A DNA stretch of 23,282 nt from JAUSEW01 sp964414015 (GTDB lineage: Bacteria; Patescibacteriota; Microgenomatia; Levybacterales; UBA12049). Within the stretch, counting starts at the first letter, position 1; each line of letters starts with the position of its first letter. The position numbers and the translations under genes were made by a program. Positions 7,615 through 14,734 of the stretch are shown here, piece by piece. The notes beneath the pieces are model-generated. The model did not search any database. It saw only the letters and a list, made by a program, of their open reading frames with translations, and was not told the DNA's origin. Location of the stretch: NCBI GenBank assembly GCA_964414015.1, contig CAYPUE010000012.1:1-23282 (forward strand), in the 5' to 3' direction.

Positions 7615-7818
7615 ATGCCGCAAGAACCGAAAAAGAGACATTCACGGGCAAGACAGGGCAAAAGAAGAACAGTTATAAAGCTTGAACGCCCGAGCTTCAT
7701 CCGTTGCTTAAACTGTAAGCAAGTAATTTTGCCCCATGTTATTTGCAAATACTGCGGTTTTTACAAAGGCCAAAGAGCGATTGCCCTTAAAGAAAATAAA
7801 GAAGAAAAAACCGCATGA
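7615..7818 (+). CDS. rpmF: 50S ribosomal protein L32
   Basis: A 67-residue zinc-ribbon protein of the large ribosomal subunit. The N-terminal basic segment MPQEPKKRHSRARQGKRR matches the L32 start (VPKRK.S.SRR..RR), followed by RCLNCKQVILPHVICKYCGFYKG. Both CxxC pairs are intact, so this is the zinc-binding C+ form. The tail beyond YKGQRAI is about 15 residues of Lys/Glu-rich sequence. The stop codon overlaps the nusB start (ATGA at 7815-7818), so the two are translationally coupled. It is the first gene of an rpmF-nusB-rnc operon. Confidence 0.95.
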   Translation: MPQEPKKRHSRARQGKRRTVIKLERPSFIRCLNCKQVILPHVICKYCGFYKGQRAIALKENKEEKTA

Positions 7819-8180
7819 AAAGCGCCTTAGATCCCCGACATAAAAAACGCCAGAAACTTATCGAAGAATTATTTAAAATAGATTTTCATAAGCAAAGAGC
7901 TAGTGAATTAGCCAAAACTATTTTTCTAAAAAAAGCGTTTATTGATAAGACAATCGCAGAAGCAGCACCTGAATTTCCAATTGACAAAATTAACAAAGTC
8001 GATCTGGCGATTCTAAGACTGGCTGTATTTGAACTTTTGGTAGAGAAAAAAGAACCGCCAAAAGTAATCATTGACGAAGCGATAGAATTGGCTAAGGAAT
8101 ATTCCGGAGATACCGGTCCATCTTTTATTAATGGGGCTTTGGGAAAGGTTATCTCATATGAATCTTCCAAAAATAAATAA
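7815..8180 (+). CDS. nusB: Transcription antitermination factor NusB
   Basis: A 121-residue all-helical RNA-binding protein that, with NusE (S10), binds boxA of rRNA leaders and promotes antitermination. The diagnostic C-terminal half is present: INKVDLAILRLAVFELLVEKKEPPKVIIDEAIELAKEYSGDTGPSFINGALGKV. This matches the NusB signature (D..ILR.A..EL......P..V.I.EA.ELAK.......FING.L). The N-terminal helix with RHKKRQKLIEELFKIDF is shorter than in long NusB proteins. The start overlaps rpmF by four bases, and the gene overlaps rnc by 23 bases at the 3' end. Confidence 0.93.
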   Translation: MKSALDPRHKKRQKLIEELFKIDFHKQRASELAKTIFLKKAFIDKTIAEAAPEFPIDKINKVDLAILRLAVFELLVEKKEPPKVIIDEAIELAKEYSGDTGPSFINGALGKVISYESSKNK

Positions 8181-8835
8181 TTCTAAACTTTTTCAGCAGG
8201 CTTTTACGCATCGATCATACTTAAACGAAGTGAAGCCTGCCTCGCGGCAAGGCGGGGAAAAAATTTCTTCCAACGAACGCTTGGAATTCTTAGGAGATAG
8301 CATCATCTCTCTTATCGTCTCTAATTTTCTTTTCGAGAAATATCCAAATTACGATGAGGGCAAGTTAACTAATCTTCGTTCTCTGATTGTTAATACCAAA
8401 AGCTTAGCCATAGCAGCCAAAGAATTGAATTTCGGAAACCTGCTATTGCTATCTAAGGGGGAAGAGGAATCAAAAGGAAGACAAAACCAGAGTCTTTTGG
8501 CAGACAGTTTCGAGGCATTTGTCGGCGCTCTTTTTATAGACCAGGGGTTAGAAGCCGTATCTGAATTTATAAAAAATGTCTTATTGAATAAGTTGGAAGC
8601 TTTGATAGAAGGCTCTCTCAAAGATCCAAAAAGCCTTCTTCAGGAATTAGTCCAATCAAAAATGAAAAGTTCGCCTATTTATAAAGTAATGAGAGAAGTT
8701 GGCCCTTCTCATGCGAAATTATTCAGCGTAGCTGTTTTCGTGAAAGAAAAAATATACGGGGAAGGAACCGGAAAATCAAAACAGGAAGCAGAAGAAAATG
8801 CTGCAAAGGAAGCCCTTGAGAAGATCGGCAAATAA
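8158..8835 (+). CDS. rnc: Ribonuclease III
   Basis: A 225-residue dsRNA endonuclease that processes rRNA precursors and structured mRNAs. FTHRSYLNE is followed by the catalytic signature NERLEFLGDSII and the second acidic site ADSFEAFVGALFIDQG. The C-terminal dsRNA-binding domain starts near DPKSLLQELVQ and ends GTGKSKQEAEENAAKEALEKI. ATG 8158 is chosen over 8131 because AAAGG lies 9 nt upstream and the protein then starts right at the first helix (NLPKINNSKLFQQAFTHRSY). Between LNE and SSNERLEF is an extra PASRQGG-type insert encoded by a GC-rich hairpin repeat, unlike the rest of the gene. It is the last gene of the rpmF operon; the rpsP promoter overlaps its end. Confidence 0.95.
   Translation: MNLPKINNSKLFQQAFTHRSYLNEVKPASRQGGEKISSNERLEFLGDSIISLIVSNFLFEKYPNYDEGKLTNLRSLIVNTKSLAIAAKELNFGNLLLLSKGEEESKGRQNQSLLADSFEAFVGALFIDQGLEAVSEFIKNVLLNKLEALIEGSLKDPKSLLQELVQSKMKSSPIYKVMREVGPSHAKLFSVAVFVKEKIYGEGTGKSKQEAEENAAKEALEKIGK
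8236..8256. repeat. GC-rich hairpin repeat inserted in frame in rnc
   Basis: Arms CCTGCCT and AGGCGGG pair (one T-G) around a 7-nt loop. The element is strikingly GC-rich for this locus and falls between the LNE and SSNERLEF motifs, where RNase III proteins normally have a short linker. Confidence 0.6.
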
Positions 8836-8844
8836 TGATAAAAT
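8816..8844 (+). promoter_or_regulatory. Predicted leaderless promoter of rpsP-khpA-trmD
   Basis: -35 TTGAGA (8816-8821, 5/6), a 17-bp spacer, -10 TAAAAT (8839-8844, 5/6), then 6 nt (CATCTT) and ATG at 8851. The -35 lies in the last codons of rnc, so the ribosomal protein gene can be transcribed independently of the upstream operon. Confidence 0.65.
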
Positions 8845-8850
8845 CATCTT

Positions 8851-9081
8851 ATGTCAGTTGTAATTAGATTAGCAAAAATGGGAAGAAAAGGCGAAAACCG
8901 ATTTCGTATAGTCGTTAAAGAAAAACGATCTAGACGTAACGGTAAGCCTATTGAAACCTTGGGCTGGTACGAAAAAGGGGTTGGCTCAATAAGTAAACAA
9001 ATAGACAAAGGACGATATGATTACTGGATCTCTAAAGGGGCGCAGCCTACTCCAAGCATTGCCAATTTATTGAAATCATGA
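8851..9081 (+). CDS. rpsP: 30S ribosomal protein S16
   Basis: A 76-residue ribosomal protein needed for 30S assembly. The family core is clear: VVIRLAKMGRKGENRFRIVVKEKRSRRNGKPIETLGWYEKG, then the YDYWISKGAQPTPSIANLL helix. The length is normal to slightly short for S16. The start is the first ATG, 6 nt after a predicted -10 box. The TGA stop overlaps the khpA ATG (ATGA, 9078-9081). Confidence 0.96.
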   Translation: MSVVIRLAKMGRKGENRFRIVVKEKRSRRNGKPIETLGWYEKGVGSISKQIDKGRYDYWISKGAQPTPSIANLLKS

Positions 9082-9320
9082 AAAAAACTTTGCAATACAT
9101 TGTTTCTTCAATCGTAGACAATCCGAAAGAGATAGAGATAAACGAAGAAGAACTAGATGGGATAATAACCTTTACTATTAAAGTCGCGGAGGAAGACATG
9201 GGAAAAATTATAGGGAAAAATGGCAAAGTAATCAGAGCCATCAGAAATCTTATGAGAATCCCGGCAATAAAACAAAACAAAAGAATAAATGTTTCCCTTT
9301 TTGAAACCCCTAAGGAATAG
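9078..9320 (+). CDS. khpA: KH-domain RNA-binding protein (KhpA type)
   Basis: An 80-residue protein consisting of one KH domain with the RNA-binding loop GKIIGKNGKVIRAIRNLM. KhpA proteins bind RNA, often as a dimer or with KhpB, and influence cell division and translation in Gram-positive bacteria. The position rpsP-khpA-trmD is the conserved context of this family (older name YlqC). It is translationally coupled to rpsP by a four-base overlap. A rimM gene, which often sits next, is absent: trmD begins 5 nt after the stop. Confidence 0.92.
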   Translation: MKKTLQYIVSSIVDNPKEIEINEEELDGIITFTIKVAEEDMGKIIGKNGKVIRAIRNLMRIPAIKQNKRINVSLFETPKE

Positions 9321-9325
9321 TAAAG

Positions 9326-10018
9326 ATGACTATCTCAATTCTTACTTTATTCCCTGAAATGTTTAGTTCTCCTTTCGCTTACTCAATTATCAAAAATGCG
9401 ATAGCGGAAAAAAAAGCCAAAATAAATTTTGTAGATATTCGGGATTACGGAATCGGAAGACATAAAAGTGTTGACGATAAGCCTTACGGAGGGGGATTGG
9501 GAATGGTAATAAGGGTTGATGTTTTGGCTAAAGCAATAGAAAGTGCCATCGATAAAACGCTACGAAAGGATGAGCAAAAAATAATTCTTCTTGATCCGCA
9601 CGGCAAAACCTTCAACCAAAAAAAAGCCAAACAATTATCTAAGCTCAAACATTTAATTCTTGTGTGCGGACATTATGAGGGGATAGACCAAAGAATAGAA
9701 AAATTTATTGACGAAAAAATTTCAATCGGGGATTTTGTAGTTACGGGAGGAGAAATTCCGGCAATGTTGGTAGCAGATGCCGTAATTAGACTACTGCCTG
9801 AAGTTCTTAAGAAAGGTGCTACAGATACGGAATCTTTTTCCGATTATTTAGAATATCCTCAATATACCAGACCGAAAGATTATAAAAAATTGGCAGTTCC
9901 AAAAGTGCTTCTTTCAGGTAATCATGCAGAAATTAATAATTGGAGAAAGAGTCAATCCTTAAGAATAACCAAAAAAATTCGCCCTGACCTTCTAGATAAA
10001 ACTTCTAAAAAGGATTAG
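9326..10018 (+). CDS. trmD: tRNA (guanine-N1-)-methyltransferase TrmD
   Basis: A 230-residue SPOUT methyltransferase that makes m1G37 in tRNAs reading CNN codons, using S-adenosylmethionine, and prevents +1 frameshifts. Family motifs in order: ILTLFPEMF at the start, DDKPYGGGLGMVI, LDPHGKTFNQ, LVCGHYEGIDQR, and the trefoil-knot loop SIGDFVVTGGEIPAMLVADAV. Then come YPQYTRP and VPKVLLSGNHAEINNWR with the IRPDLL tail. The protein is complete. AAGGA lies about 11 nt upstream of the ATG. The 3' end overlaps the convergent pilO gene by 14 bases, so no terminator separates the two units. Confidence 0.97.
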   Translation: MTISILTLFPEMFSSPFAYSIIKNAIAEKKAKINFVDIRDYGIGRHKSVDDKPYGGGLGMVIRVDVLAKAIESAIDKTLRKDEQKIILLDPHGKTFNQKKAKQLSKLKHLILVCGHYEGIDQRIEKFIDEKISIGDFVVTGGEIPAMLVADAVIRLLPEVLKKGATDTESFSDYLEYPQYTRPKDYKKLAVPKVLLSGNHAEINNWRKSQSLRITKKIRPDLLDKTSKKD

Positions 10019-10715
10019 TTCTGCTACTTGGAGACGCATTGTATAAAGGTAAATTCACAGAAGAACTGCTGAATAAAGACAGTTTGCTAATTATATTAAG
10101 ACCATCTTTTGAGACAGCGCTAATAGGTACATTATTGCTGATGGCATTAGCAGGAATAGGTTTATAATAAAAAGAGATGTTAATGGTCGAAAGTTCACCG
10201 TTGATAATTGCTCCTGTAATTTCGGACAAAGGAAATGTTTTCGAAAGGGAATTAATAAAATTGTTAACCGTTTTTATATCTCCATTGACATTTAATGTCA
10301 TCTTCAGAAATGGGAAACCGGATTGGCTTTGTTGTGCCGACGATACGTCTCCAACTTGAAATTCGAAATTCCCCAAGGATGCTCCGGATGTCCTTGAGGC
10401 GATAGCTAAAGCATTTAATATACCCGTGTAATCCTTAGTTAAGGGTAAAGCCTGGCTTACGATATTTAATTGTGAATCCAAAGTTGAATCGTTAGCGCTT
10501 GCAATGATATTTAAATTATTTTTCAATACTGAAAGTTTGGAGTTTTCTGCCCTGATTGCATCCATGTTTGACAAGAAATTTAAGAATTGAGGAATTACAA
10601 ACGCAATTAAAAGAGTTATCGAAGCAATCATTACCATTATTGGAATCAAAAAATCTTTATATTTAGCGTACAAAACTTTTAGCGTATCTGCGTCTATATT
10701 TACCTTATTATTCAT
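10005..10715 (-). CDS. pilO: Type IV pilus inner-membrane protein PilO-like
   Basis: A 236-residue bitopic membrane protein of the PilM-N-O alignment complex. A short cytoplasmic N-terminus is followed by one membrane helix (about 22-46, FLIPIMVMIASITLLIAFVI). Next comes a coiled segment (AIRAENSKLSVLKNNLNII), then a ferredoxin-like extracytoplasmic domain with LTLNVNG-like strands and FINSLSKTFPL. The identification rests on this layout and on its place after pilN. A ~50-residue Ser/Asn/Pro-rich tail follows the folded part. It starts 3 nt after pilN and overlaps trmD by 14 bases at its 3' end. No pilP or pilQ follows, as expected for a cell without an outer membrane. Confidence 0.82.
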   Translation of the reverse strand: MNNKVNIDADTLKVLYAKYKDFLIPIMVMIASITLLIAFVIPQFLNFLSNMDAIRAENSKLSVLKNNLNIIASANDSTLDSQLNIVSQALPLTKDYTGILNALAIASRTSGASLGNFEFQVGDVSSAQQSQSGFPFLKMTLNVNGDIKTVNNFINSLSKTFPLSEITGAIINGELSTINISFYYKPIPANAISNNVPISAVSKDGLNIISKLSLFSSSSVNLPLYNASPSSRTNPF

Positions 10716-10718
10716 AGT

Positions 10719-11252
10719 TTACAAACTTGCATCTAAAGAAATTGAATATCGGCCTGTCTTGGCGCTCAAGGTTAAGGAATTAAGCACTAGTGAAGTAATT
10801 GTCTGTTTTGCTCTTACCATATCTATGAGATTGTTAATTAATGTGTTTACCGGAATTAGAGAACCGGAGGATACCGTCAATGAGATTTTCTTTTTGTCAA
10901 CTTCTATCCTATCTATGGAAAGCTCTGTCGGAATTTTACCCAGAATAAGACTTAGAATTTTATAATAATCCATTCTGCTATTTAATATCGTTGTAATATT
11001 CCCAATCCTGTTATTCACGATGAAAAGTTTGGCTTGTTTTTTGCTGAGAGAAGACAGATTTTGTAAAACCGCGTCTTCTTGGTTTTTGATTTCGATCGGG
11101 GAGAACTGGTTATTTAGAAAAAAAACAATTACTGAAAAAAGGGCAATTATTCCCAACGAAGCGAATGAAATTGTCCTTGCTAGCGACAATAATTTTTTCT
11201 GCCGTAAGTAGTTAGCGTCTTTTCCAACCAGAAGATTAATATCGTTAGTCAT
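10719..11252 (-). CDS. pilN: Type IV pilus inner-membrane protein PilN-like
   Basis: A 177-residue bitopic protein that links cytoplasmic PilM to PilO. The N-terminus MTNDINLLVG contains the INLL motif through which PilN docks into PilM. A membrane helix follows (about 26-46) and then a small PilN/GspL-like domain (LSLILGKIPTELSIDRIEV, VNTLINNLIDMVRAKQTITSLVLNSLTL). Sequence conservation is low, as usual for this family. The call relies on the INLL motif, topology and gene order. The start overlaps the end of pilM by 8 bases. Confidence 0.85.
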   Translation of the reverse strand: MTNDINLLVGKDANYLRQKKLLSLARTISFASLGIIALFSVIVFFLNNQFSPIEIKNQEDAVLQNLSSLSKKQAKLFIVNNRIGNITTILNSRMDYYKILSLILGKIPTELSIDRIEVDKKKISLTVSSGSLIPVNTLINNLIDMVRAKQTITSLVLNSLTLSAKTGRYSISLDASL

Positions 11253-12300
11253 AGCCCTTCATAGCCAAACCCACAGCCACTGAATAATCAGAGGCTTCGT
11301 CTATTATGTCTTTGGGAACTTCTTGGCTGGCTAACACTTTCCAGGGATTGCCAATAGCGGTTTCTATGCCAATATTTTGCGCAAAGAAAAGATCCAATCC
11401 TGGAAGCTTGGCTGTTCCGCCCGAAAGCAGAATCTGCTGAATCGGAAATTGATTATTGTATTTTTGCGCATAAAACGCCAAAGATTTTTTTACTTCTGCC
11501 GAAATCGAAGTCAGAATAGGTTCTATGGATTTGCCAATTTTTCCTCCAACGCCTTCTTTGGAAAATCCGTAACTTCTCTTATATTCTTCCGCTTGCGGCA
11601 AAGTCAAGCCGAAATCGGATTCGATAGCGCGGTTGATGGCTATTCCTCCTATTGGTATGGAGTAGGTGAAAACAAGTATTCCTTCTTTAACAATTGCCAG
11701 GGAAGTACTAACCGCTCCAATACTAATGATAATTGTTGTGGGCGGAATAATATTCGTATTGTTTTTAAAGGGAACCAAAGCTCGTATGGTAGAAAGTATC
11801 TCGGTTTCAATCGAGGAAATGTTTAATCCGGCCATGGAAAGAATTTTTTGATACTTAGTGATTAATGCCGTTGGTGCACCTACCATCAGGACTTGCATTT
11901 TTTCTGTTCCTGCTGCCTCTAGCTTCTCTGGTCTTTTTAAAACGCTCCAAACTAAAGTGATGGTCGGAAGAGGTACGGGAATATATTGTTCTGCCTCCCA
12001 ATAAATGCTAAAGGCAAGCTCTTTATCGGAAAGAACAGGCATATCTATAACTTTCGTATATACTTGATTTTCCGGAAAGGCTATATTAACATTTTTTGTG
12101 GTTATTTTGGCTTTGTCCACAACATTTCTTATAGCTTGAGCCATTTCTTCCTGATCAAGGGGTGATTCGGAAAGAACGCTTTTGGGGGGAGTAGGAACAA
12201 TAGCAGATGCCTTTAATAAAAATCCTTCTTTTGCATAATCCAACCATACGGCTCTGATATTGGTCACTCCGATGTCTAATCCAAAAGATAAGTTACCCAT
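11245..12300 (-). CDS. pilM: Type IV pilus assembly protein PilM (actin-like ATPase)
   Basis: A 351-residue cytoplasmic actin/FtsA-like protein that binds the N-terminus of PilN and organises the pilus machine at the membrane. The first nucleotide-binding loop is LDIGVTNIRAVWL, and the C-terminal adenosine loop is QILLSGGTAKLPGLDLFFAQN. WEAEQYIPVPL and AGLNISSIETEILSTIRAL are characteristic PilM stretches. The length is normal. The ATG is 11 nt after the pilX-like stop, and the gene overlaps pilN by 8 bases, so it belongs to the pilX-M-N-O transcription unit. Confidence 0.95.
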   Translation of the reverse strand: MGNLSFGLDIGVTNIRAVWLDYAKEGFLLKASAIVPTPPKSVLSESPLDQEEMAQAIRNVVDKAKITTKNVNIAFPENQVYTKVIDMPVLSDKELAFSIYWEAEQYIPVPLPTITLVWSVLKRPEKLEAAGTEKMQVLMVGAPTALITKYQKILSMAGLNISSIETEILSTIRALVPFKNNTNIIPPTTIIISIGAVSTSLAIVKEGILVFTYSIPIGGIAINRAIESDFGLTLPQAEEYKRSYGFSKEGVGGKIGKSIEPILTSISAEVKKSLAFYAQKYNNQFPIQQILLSGGTAKLPGLDLFFAQNIGIETAIGNPWKVLASQEVPKDIIDEASDYSVAVGLAMKGYD

Positions 12301-12311
12301 AATTTAGGTTA

Positions 12312-13097
12312 TTAATGCGAGAAAAGACCATAGGAAAAATATTGTGCTGCTAACTCCGGATAGCCGTTAAAAACATTAAATTTTCTAACCGTGTTACCGG
12401 ATTCACCGGTTGAATCAATAATAAAACCTTGGGAAGGTAAAGGGGAACTGCCGACAACACCTATCTGTCCCAACGAGTAAAGAGGGATAATTTTAGCGAT
12501 TAATCCCGATGAGATACTAATAGGCGGAGTTGAGAATAAAAAATTTACACCTTCGACACTTCCGCCTGATAACGCTTGGGGAAAATGATTACTGCTTGCC
12601 CGCGCAAGACATGGGTCAAATGCATAACGGTTAATTTTCGGGGAAATCTTAGTTCCGGAAACAATCACTATTTCCAAAGCAGGATTTGAGCAAGAATCCG
12701 AAGAATTGCCCCAATAAAGTGTTAAATTCCCGGTCCAGGGATTTTGATATAGCTCGACCGGATTTTTCGAATATTTCGACAGCCAAATATCTGCTCCTTC
12801 ATCCTGCGCAATTATGTTGCCTCCCTTAACCAGAAAGCTTGTTCCTAAAACTTCCGTGACATCCGTTTTATAGGTAGTATCACTGGAAATTGCGCTACTT
12901 GCTATAGAAGCATTTGATAATATCGATTGTTCAATTCCTGCTTCTGCTGCAGCTAAAGCTTTTTGCGAGCTAACCTCTTCCGTTGAGGTACGCAGGTTGG
13001 TAATGCTTCTTGAGGCAACAGACAAACCCACTGTCAGAGAAACTATCATTACCAAAACCACTATCAGAAGTATTTGCCCGCCTTCATTTTTGTGCAT
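12312..13097 (-). CDS. Minor pilin, PilX/GspK-like
   Basis: A 261-residue membrane protein with the PilX N-terminal signature: GGQILLIVVLVMIVSLTVGLSVASRSITNLRTSTEEVSSQKALAAAEAGIEQ. Like GspK/PilX proteins, it lacks the Glu at +5 of the mature pilin helix. In such systems the K subunit caps the tip complex of minor pilins. The rest is a beta-rich extracytoplasmic domain with a few cysteines and no repeats. It follows the PilW-like gene after a 46-bp spacer that holds a promoter and starts the pilX-M-N-O unit. ATG 13097 is supported by -10 TATTCT ending 6 nt upstream. Confidence 0.82.
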   Translation of the reverse strand: MHKNEGGQILLIVVLVMIVSLTVGLSVASRSITNLRTSTEEVSSQKALAAAEAGIEQSILSNASIASSAISSDTTYKTDVTEVLGTSFLVKGGNIIAQDEGADIWLSKYSKNPVELYQNPWTGNLTLYWGNSSDSCSNPALEIVIVSGTKISPKINRYAFDPCLARASSNHFPQALSGGSVEGVNFLFSTPPISISSGLIAKIIPLYSLGQIGVVGSSPLPSQGFIIDSTGESGNTVRKFNVFNGYPELAAQYFSYGLFSH

Positions 13098-13103
13098 ATT
13101 TTA

Positions 13104-13133
13104 AGAATAACAGCTGTTAAATCCAGTTGTCAA
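13104..13133 (-). promoter_or_regulatory. Predicted leaderless promoter of pilX-pilM-pilN-pilO
   Basis: On the minus strand, a perfect -35 TTGACA (13128-13133), an 18-bp spacer and -10 TATTCT (13104-13109, 4/6), then 6 nt (TAAAAT) and ATG at 13097. The spacer contains the palindrome CAGCTG, possibly an operator, but nothing supports that beyond its symmetry. Confidence 0.6.
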
Positions 13134-13143
13134 CAAAATGATG

Positions 13144-13746
13144 CTAATTGGTTAAATTTCTCATTTTGACCGAGGTTGTAAATGAGACGGAAGCATTGTT
13201 TTCGAATAAACTGCTAGTAGTTCTCTTGCTAAGAAAAAAGGTTATCCCAATAGTCGGAGAATCTGTAATTCTATCTTGCGAACAGGTAAATGAACAGGAA
13301 TCTAAAGAAACTAAATTGCTATCTATCAAAGATGCGCCATTCGAAGCAATCGTATTGAGATTGTTAATCTGCGAACAGGAAAAAATTGTCGAACCGTTGT
13401 CAAACCCTGTTATCTTAAGGTAGTTATACTGGGACGGCGTAGGAGTTGGGGTTAAAGGGGGAGTGGAATTGACGCAGTTTGGGGTAAAATTAACATTGTC
13501 ATTGCTAATTCCGCCAAAACTTTTGGCATATTCAATCATCTTGGAAACTTGAGAAATTGCATAATTGCCGTTTTGCCTGACATCATTAACCGTATTTGTC
13601 TTGGTAGTTCCGCGAAGCGAAGACGTTATTGTAGCCGTTACTATGACGCTAACTACAACCATGACCACGGCAACAGCCAAAAGCTCTACCAGAGTAAAAC
13701 CCCTCTGCGAATTTGAAATTTTAAATTTGAAATTTGAAATTGTCAT
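13144..13746 (-). CDS. Minor pilin, PilW/GspJ-like
   Basis: A 200-residue prepilin. The 16-residue leader ends QRG and is cleaved before FTLVELLAVAVVMVVVSVIVTATITSS, with Glu at +5. The NYAISQVSKMIEYAKSF helix after the membrane segment is typical of PilW/GspJ. A short Thr-Pro run (PPLTPTPTPSQ) and several cysteines lie in the head domain. The leader (TISNFKFKISNSQ) is encoded by a low-complexity repeat of AATTTCAAATTT units. The ATG overlaps the previous stop by one base (TAATG). It occupies the J position in an H-I-J-K order. Confidence 0.82.
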   Translation of the reverse strand: MTISNFKFKISNSQRGFTLVELLAVAVVMVVVSVIVTATITSSLRGTTKTNTVNDVRQNGNYAISQVSKMIEYAKSFGGISNDNVNFTPNCVNSTPPLTPTPTPSQYNYLKITGFDNGSTIFSCSQINNLNTIASNGASLIDSNLVSLDSCSFTCSQDRITDSPTIGITFFLSKRTTSSLFENNASVSFTTSVKMRNLTN

Positions 13747-14240
13747 TATGGTGCTGATATTGTACTAGGATTAGAAAAACAAGAAATTAATTTTACTTGA
13801 TGGCAATAGATATTTGAACTACTCGTGCAAACGCTGTCTGTCCATGAAACCAACACCGTTGACAGAACACCTGTTCCGCCGCTACAGGAAGCTGAATTTT
13901 GCTCTAAGTCAACTTCACGAACAAAAACTCCGACGTTTTGTCCGCATGTCAATCCTTTTTCTATCAGATTTCCATCCTGACCTAAACAATAGTAAATATT
14001 CAAGTATTGGGAAAGACCGGAAGAAGCGGAATCTCTAATTTGTCTTATAAGTTCCATTCCCTGCGCCGCATATTTATTAGCTAGATTTTGATTTTGCGTA
14101 AACTGTGCATTATTAAGCGAGGAGAGAACCGCGATGGTTATACCAAAAAGAACTGCTACTGCTACGCCTAGAGCAACCAAAACTTCAATCAGAGTCTGAC
14201 CGCACTCGGAATTGTTAAAAAATGATTTTTTTATTCTCAT
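13746..14240 (-). CDS. Minor pilin, PilV/GspI-like
   Basis: A 164-residue prepilin with a 14-residue leader MRIKKSFFNNSECG and mature start QTLIEVLVALGVAVAVLFGI. Glu at +5 is present. Gln at +1 is unusual, since Phe or Met is normal. ANKYAAQGMELIRQIRDSAS after the helix is typical of PilV/GspI. The head contains a few cysteines that may pair. The start overlaps the upstream stop as ATGA, and the gene overlaps the PilW-like start by one base, so the minor pilins are tightly coupled. Confidence 0.82.
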   Translation of the reverse strand: MRIKKSFFNNSECGQTLIEVLVALGVAVAVLFGITIAVLSSLNNAQFTQNQNLANKYAAQGMELIRQIRDSASSGLSQYLNIYYCLGQDGNLIEKGLTCGQNVGVFVREVDLEQNSASCSGGTGVLSTVLVSWTDSVCTSSSNIYCHQVKLISCFSNPSTISAP

Positions 14241-14734
14241 TGGATAACACCGGAATTGCTAACCATGATTGTTTTTGTCTGTCCATATCCTGATAGAACA
14301 ACTGTTCCATTCCCAACATTCATCTTTGCTCCTCCGGTTAGAACAGGAAAAATAAATGATGAAGACGTAGTTAAGTTTTTATCAAAACTTATGCCAACTG
14401 GCAATTTTTTTGTTTCCACTGTTGAAAAAATATTCCCCGAGCATACTGCGTTGATCTCGTAATCTCCCGTCGTAAGACATTGCGATGTTGAAAAACCGCA
14501 TAATCTTACTTCGTAACCGATAAGGCTTTGTCCTATACATTGCGAAGACATAAGAACTTGAGAAATACTGCGGGATTTCGCCAGATTAAGAGTATTTACC
14601 AAATCTTTAGCGCTTACGCTAAGGGCTTGGCTCCGGCTATAATTTACAAAAGACACTATCCCAATTGTGGATAGCGAAGCGATTACGGAAAAAGCAACGA
14701 TAATTTCGATAAGTGTAAAGCCATAATTTTTCAT
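14237..14734 (-). CDS. Minor pilin, FimT/GspH-like
   Basis: A 165-residue prepilin. ATG 14734 is used because it overlaps the preceding TGA as ATGA and gives the short leader MKNYG before FTLIEIIVAFSVIASLSTIGIVSF; an upstream ATG at 14758 is unnecessary. Mature +5 is Glu. SVSAKDLVNTLNLAKSRSISQ after the membrane helix is the FimT/GspH signature. In FimT-containing systems this subunit belongs to the tip complex and can bind DNA; whether this one does is unknown. Confidence 0.82.
   Translation of the reverse strand: MKNYGFTLIEIIVAFSVIASLSTIGIVSFVNYSRSQALSVSAKDLVNTLNLAKSRSISQVLMSSQCIGQSLIGYEVRLCGFSTSQCLTTGDYEINAVCSGNIFSTVETKKLPVGISFDKNLTTSSSFIFPVLTGGAKMNVGNGTVVLSGYGQTKTIMVSNSGVIQ

Noticed and set aside
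11377..11826. 149-codon plus-strand ORF opposite pilM
   Set aside because: Composition is unlike a protein (many Arg/Asn/Cys runs) and pilM on the other strand shows clear family motifs.
14731..14734. Alternative genetic code with TGA as Gly
   Set aside because: TGA stops form exact ATGA junctions at 7815, 9078, 14237 and 14731, and conserved proteins end normally at TGA.
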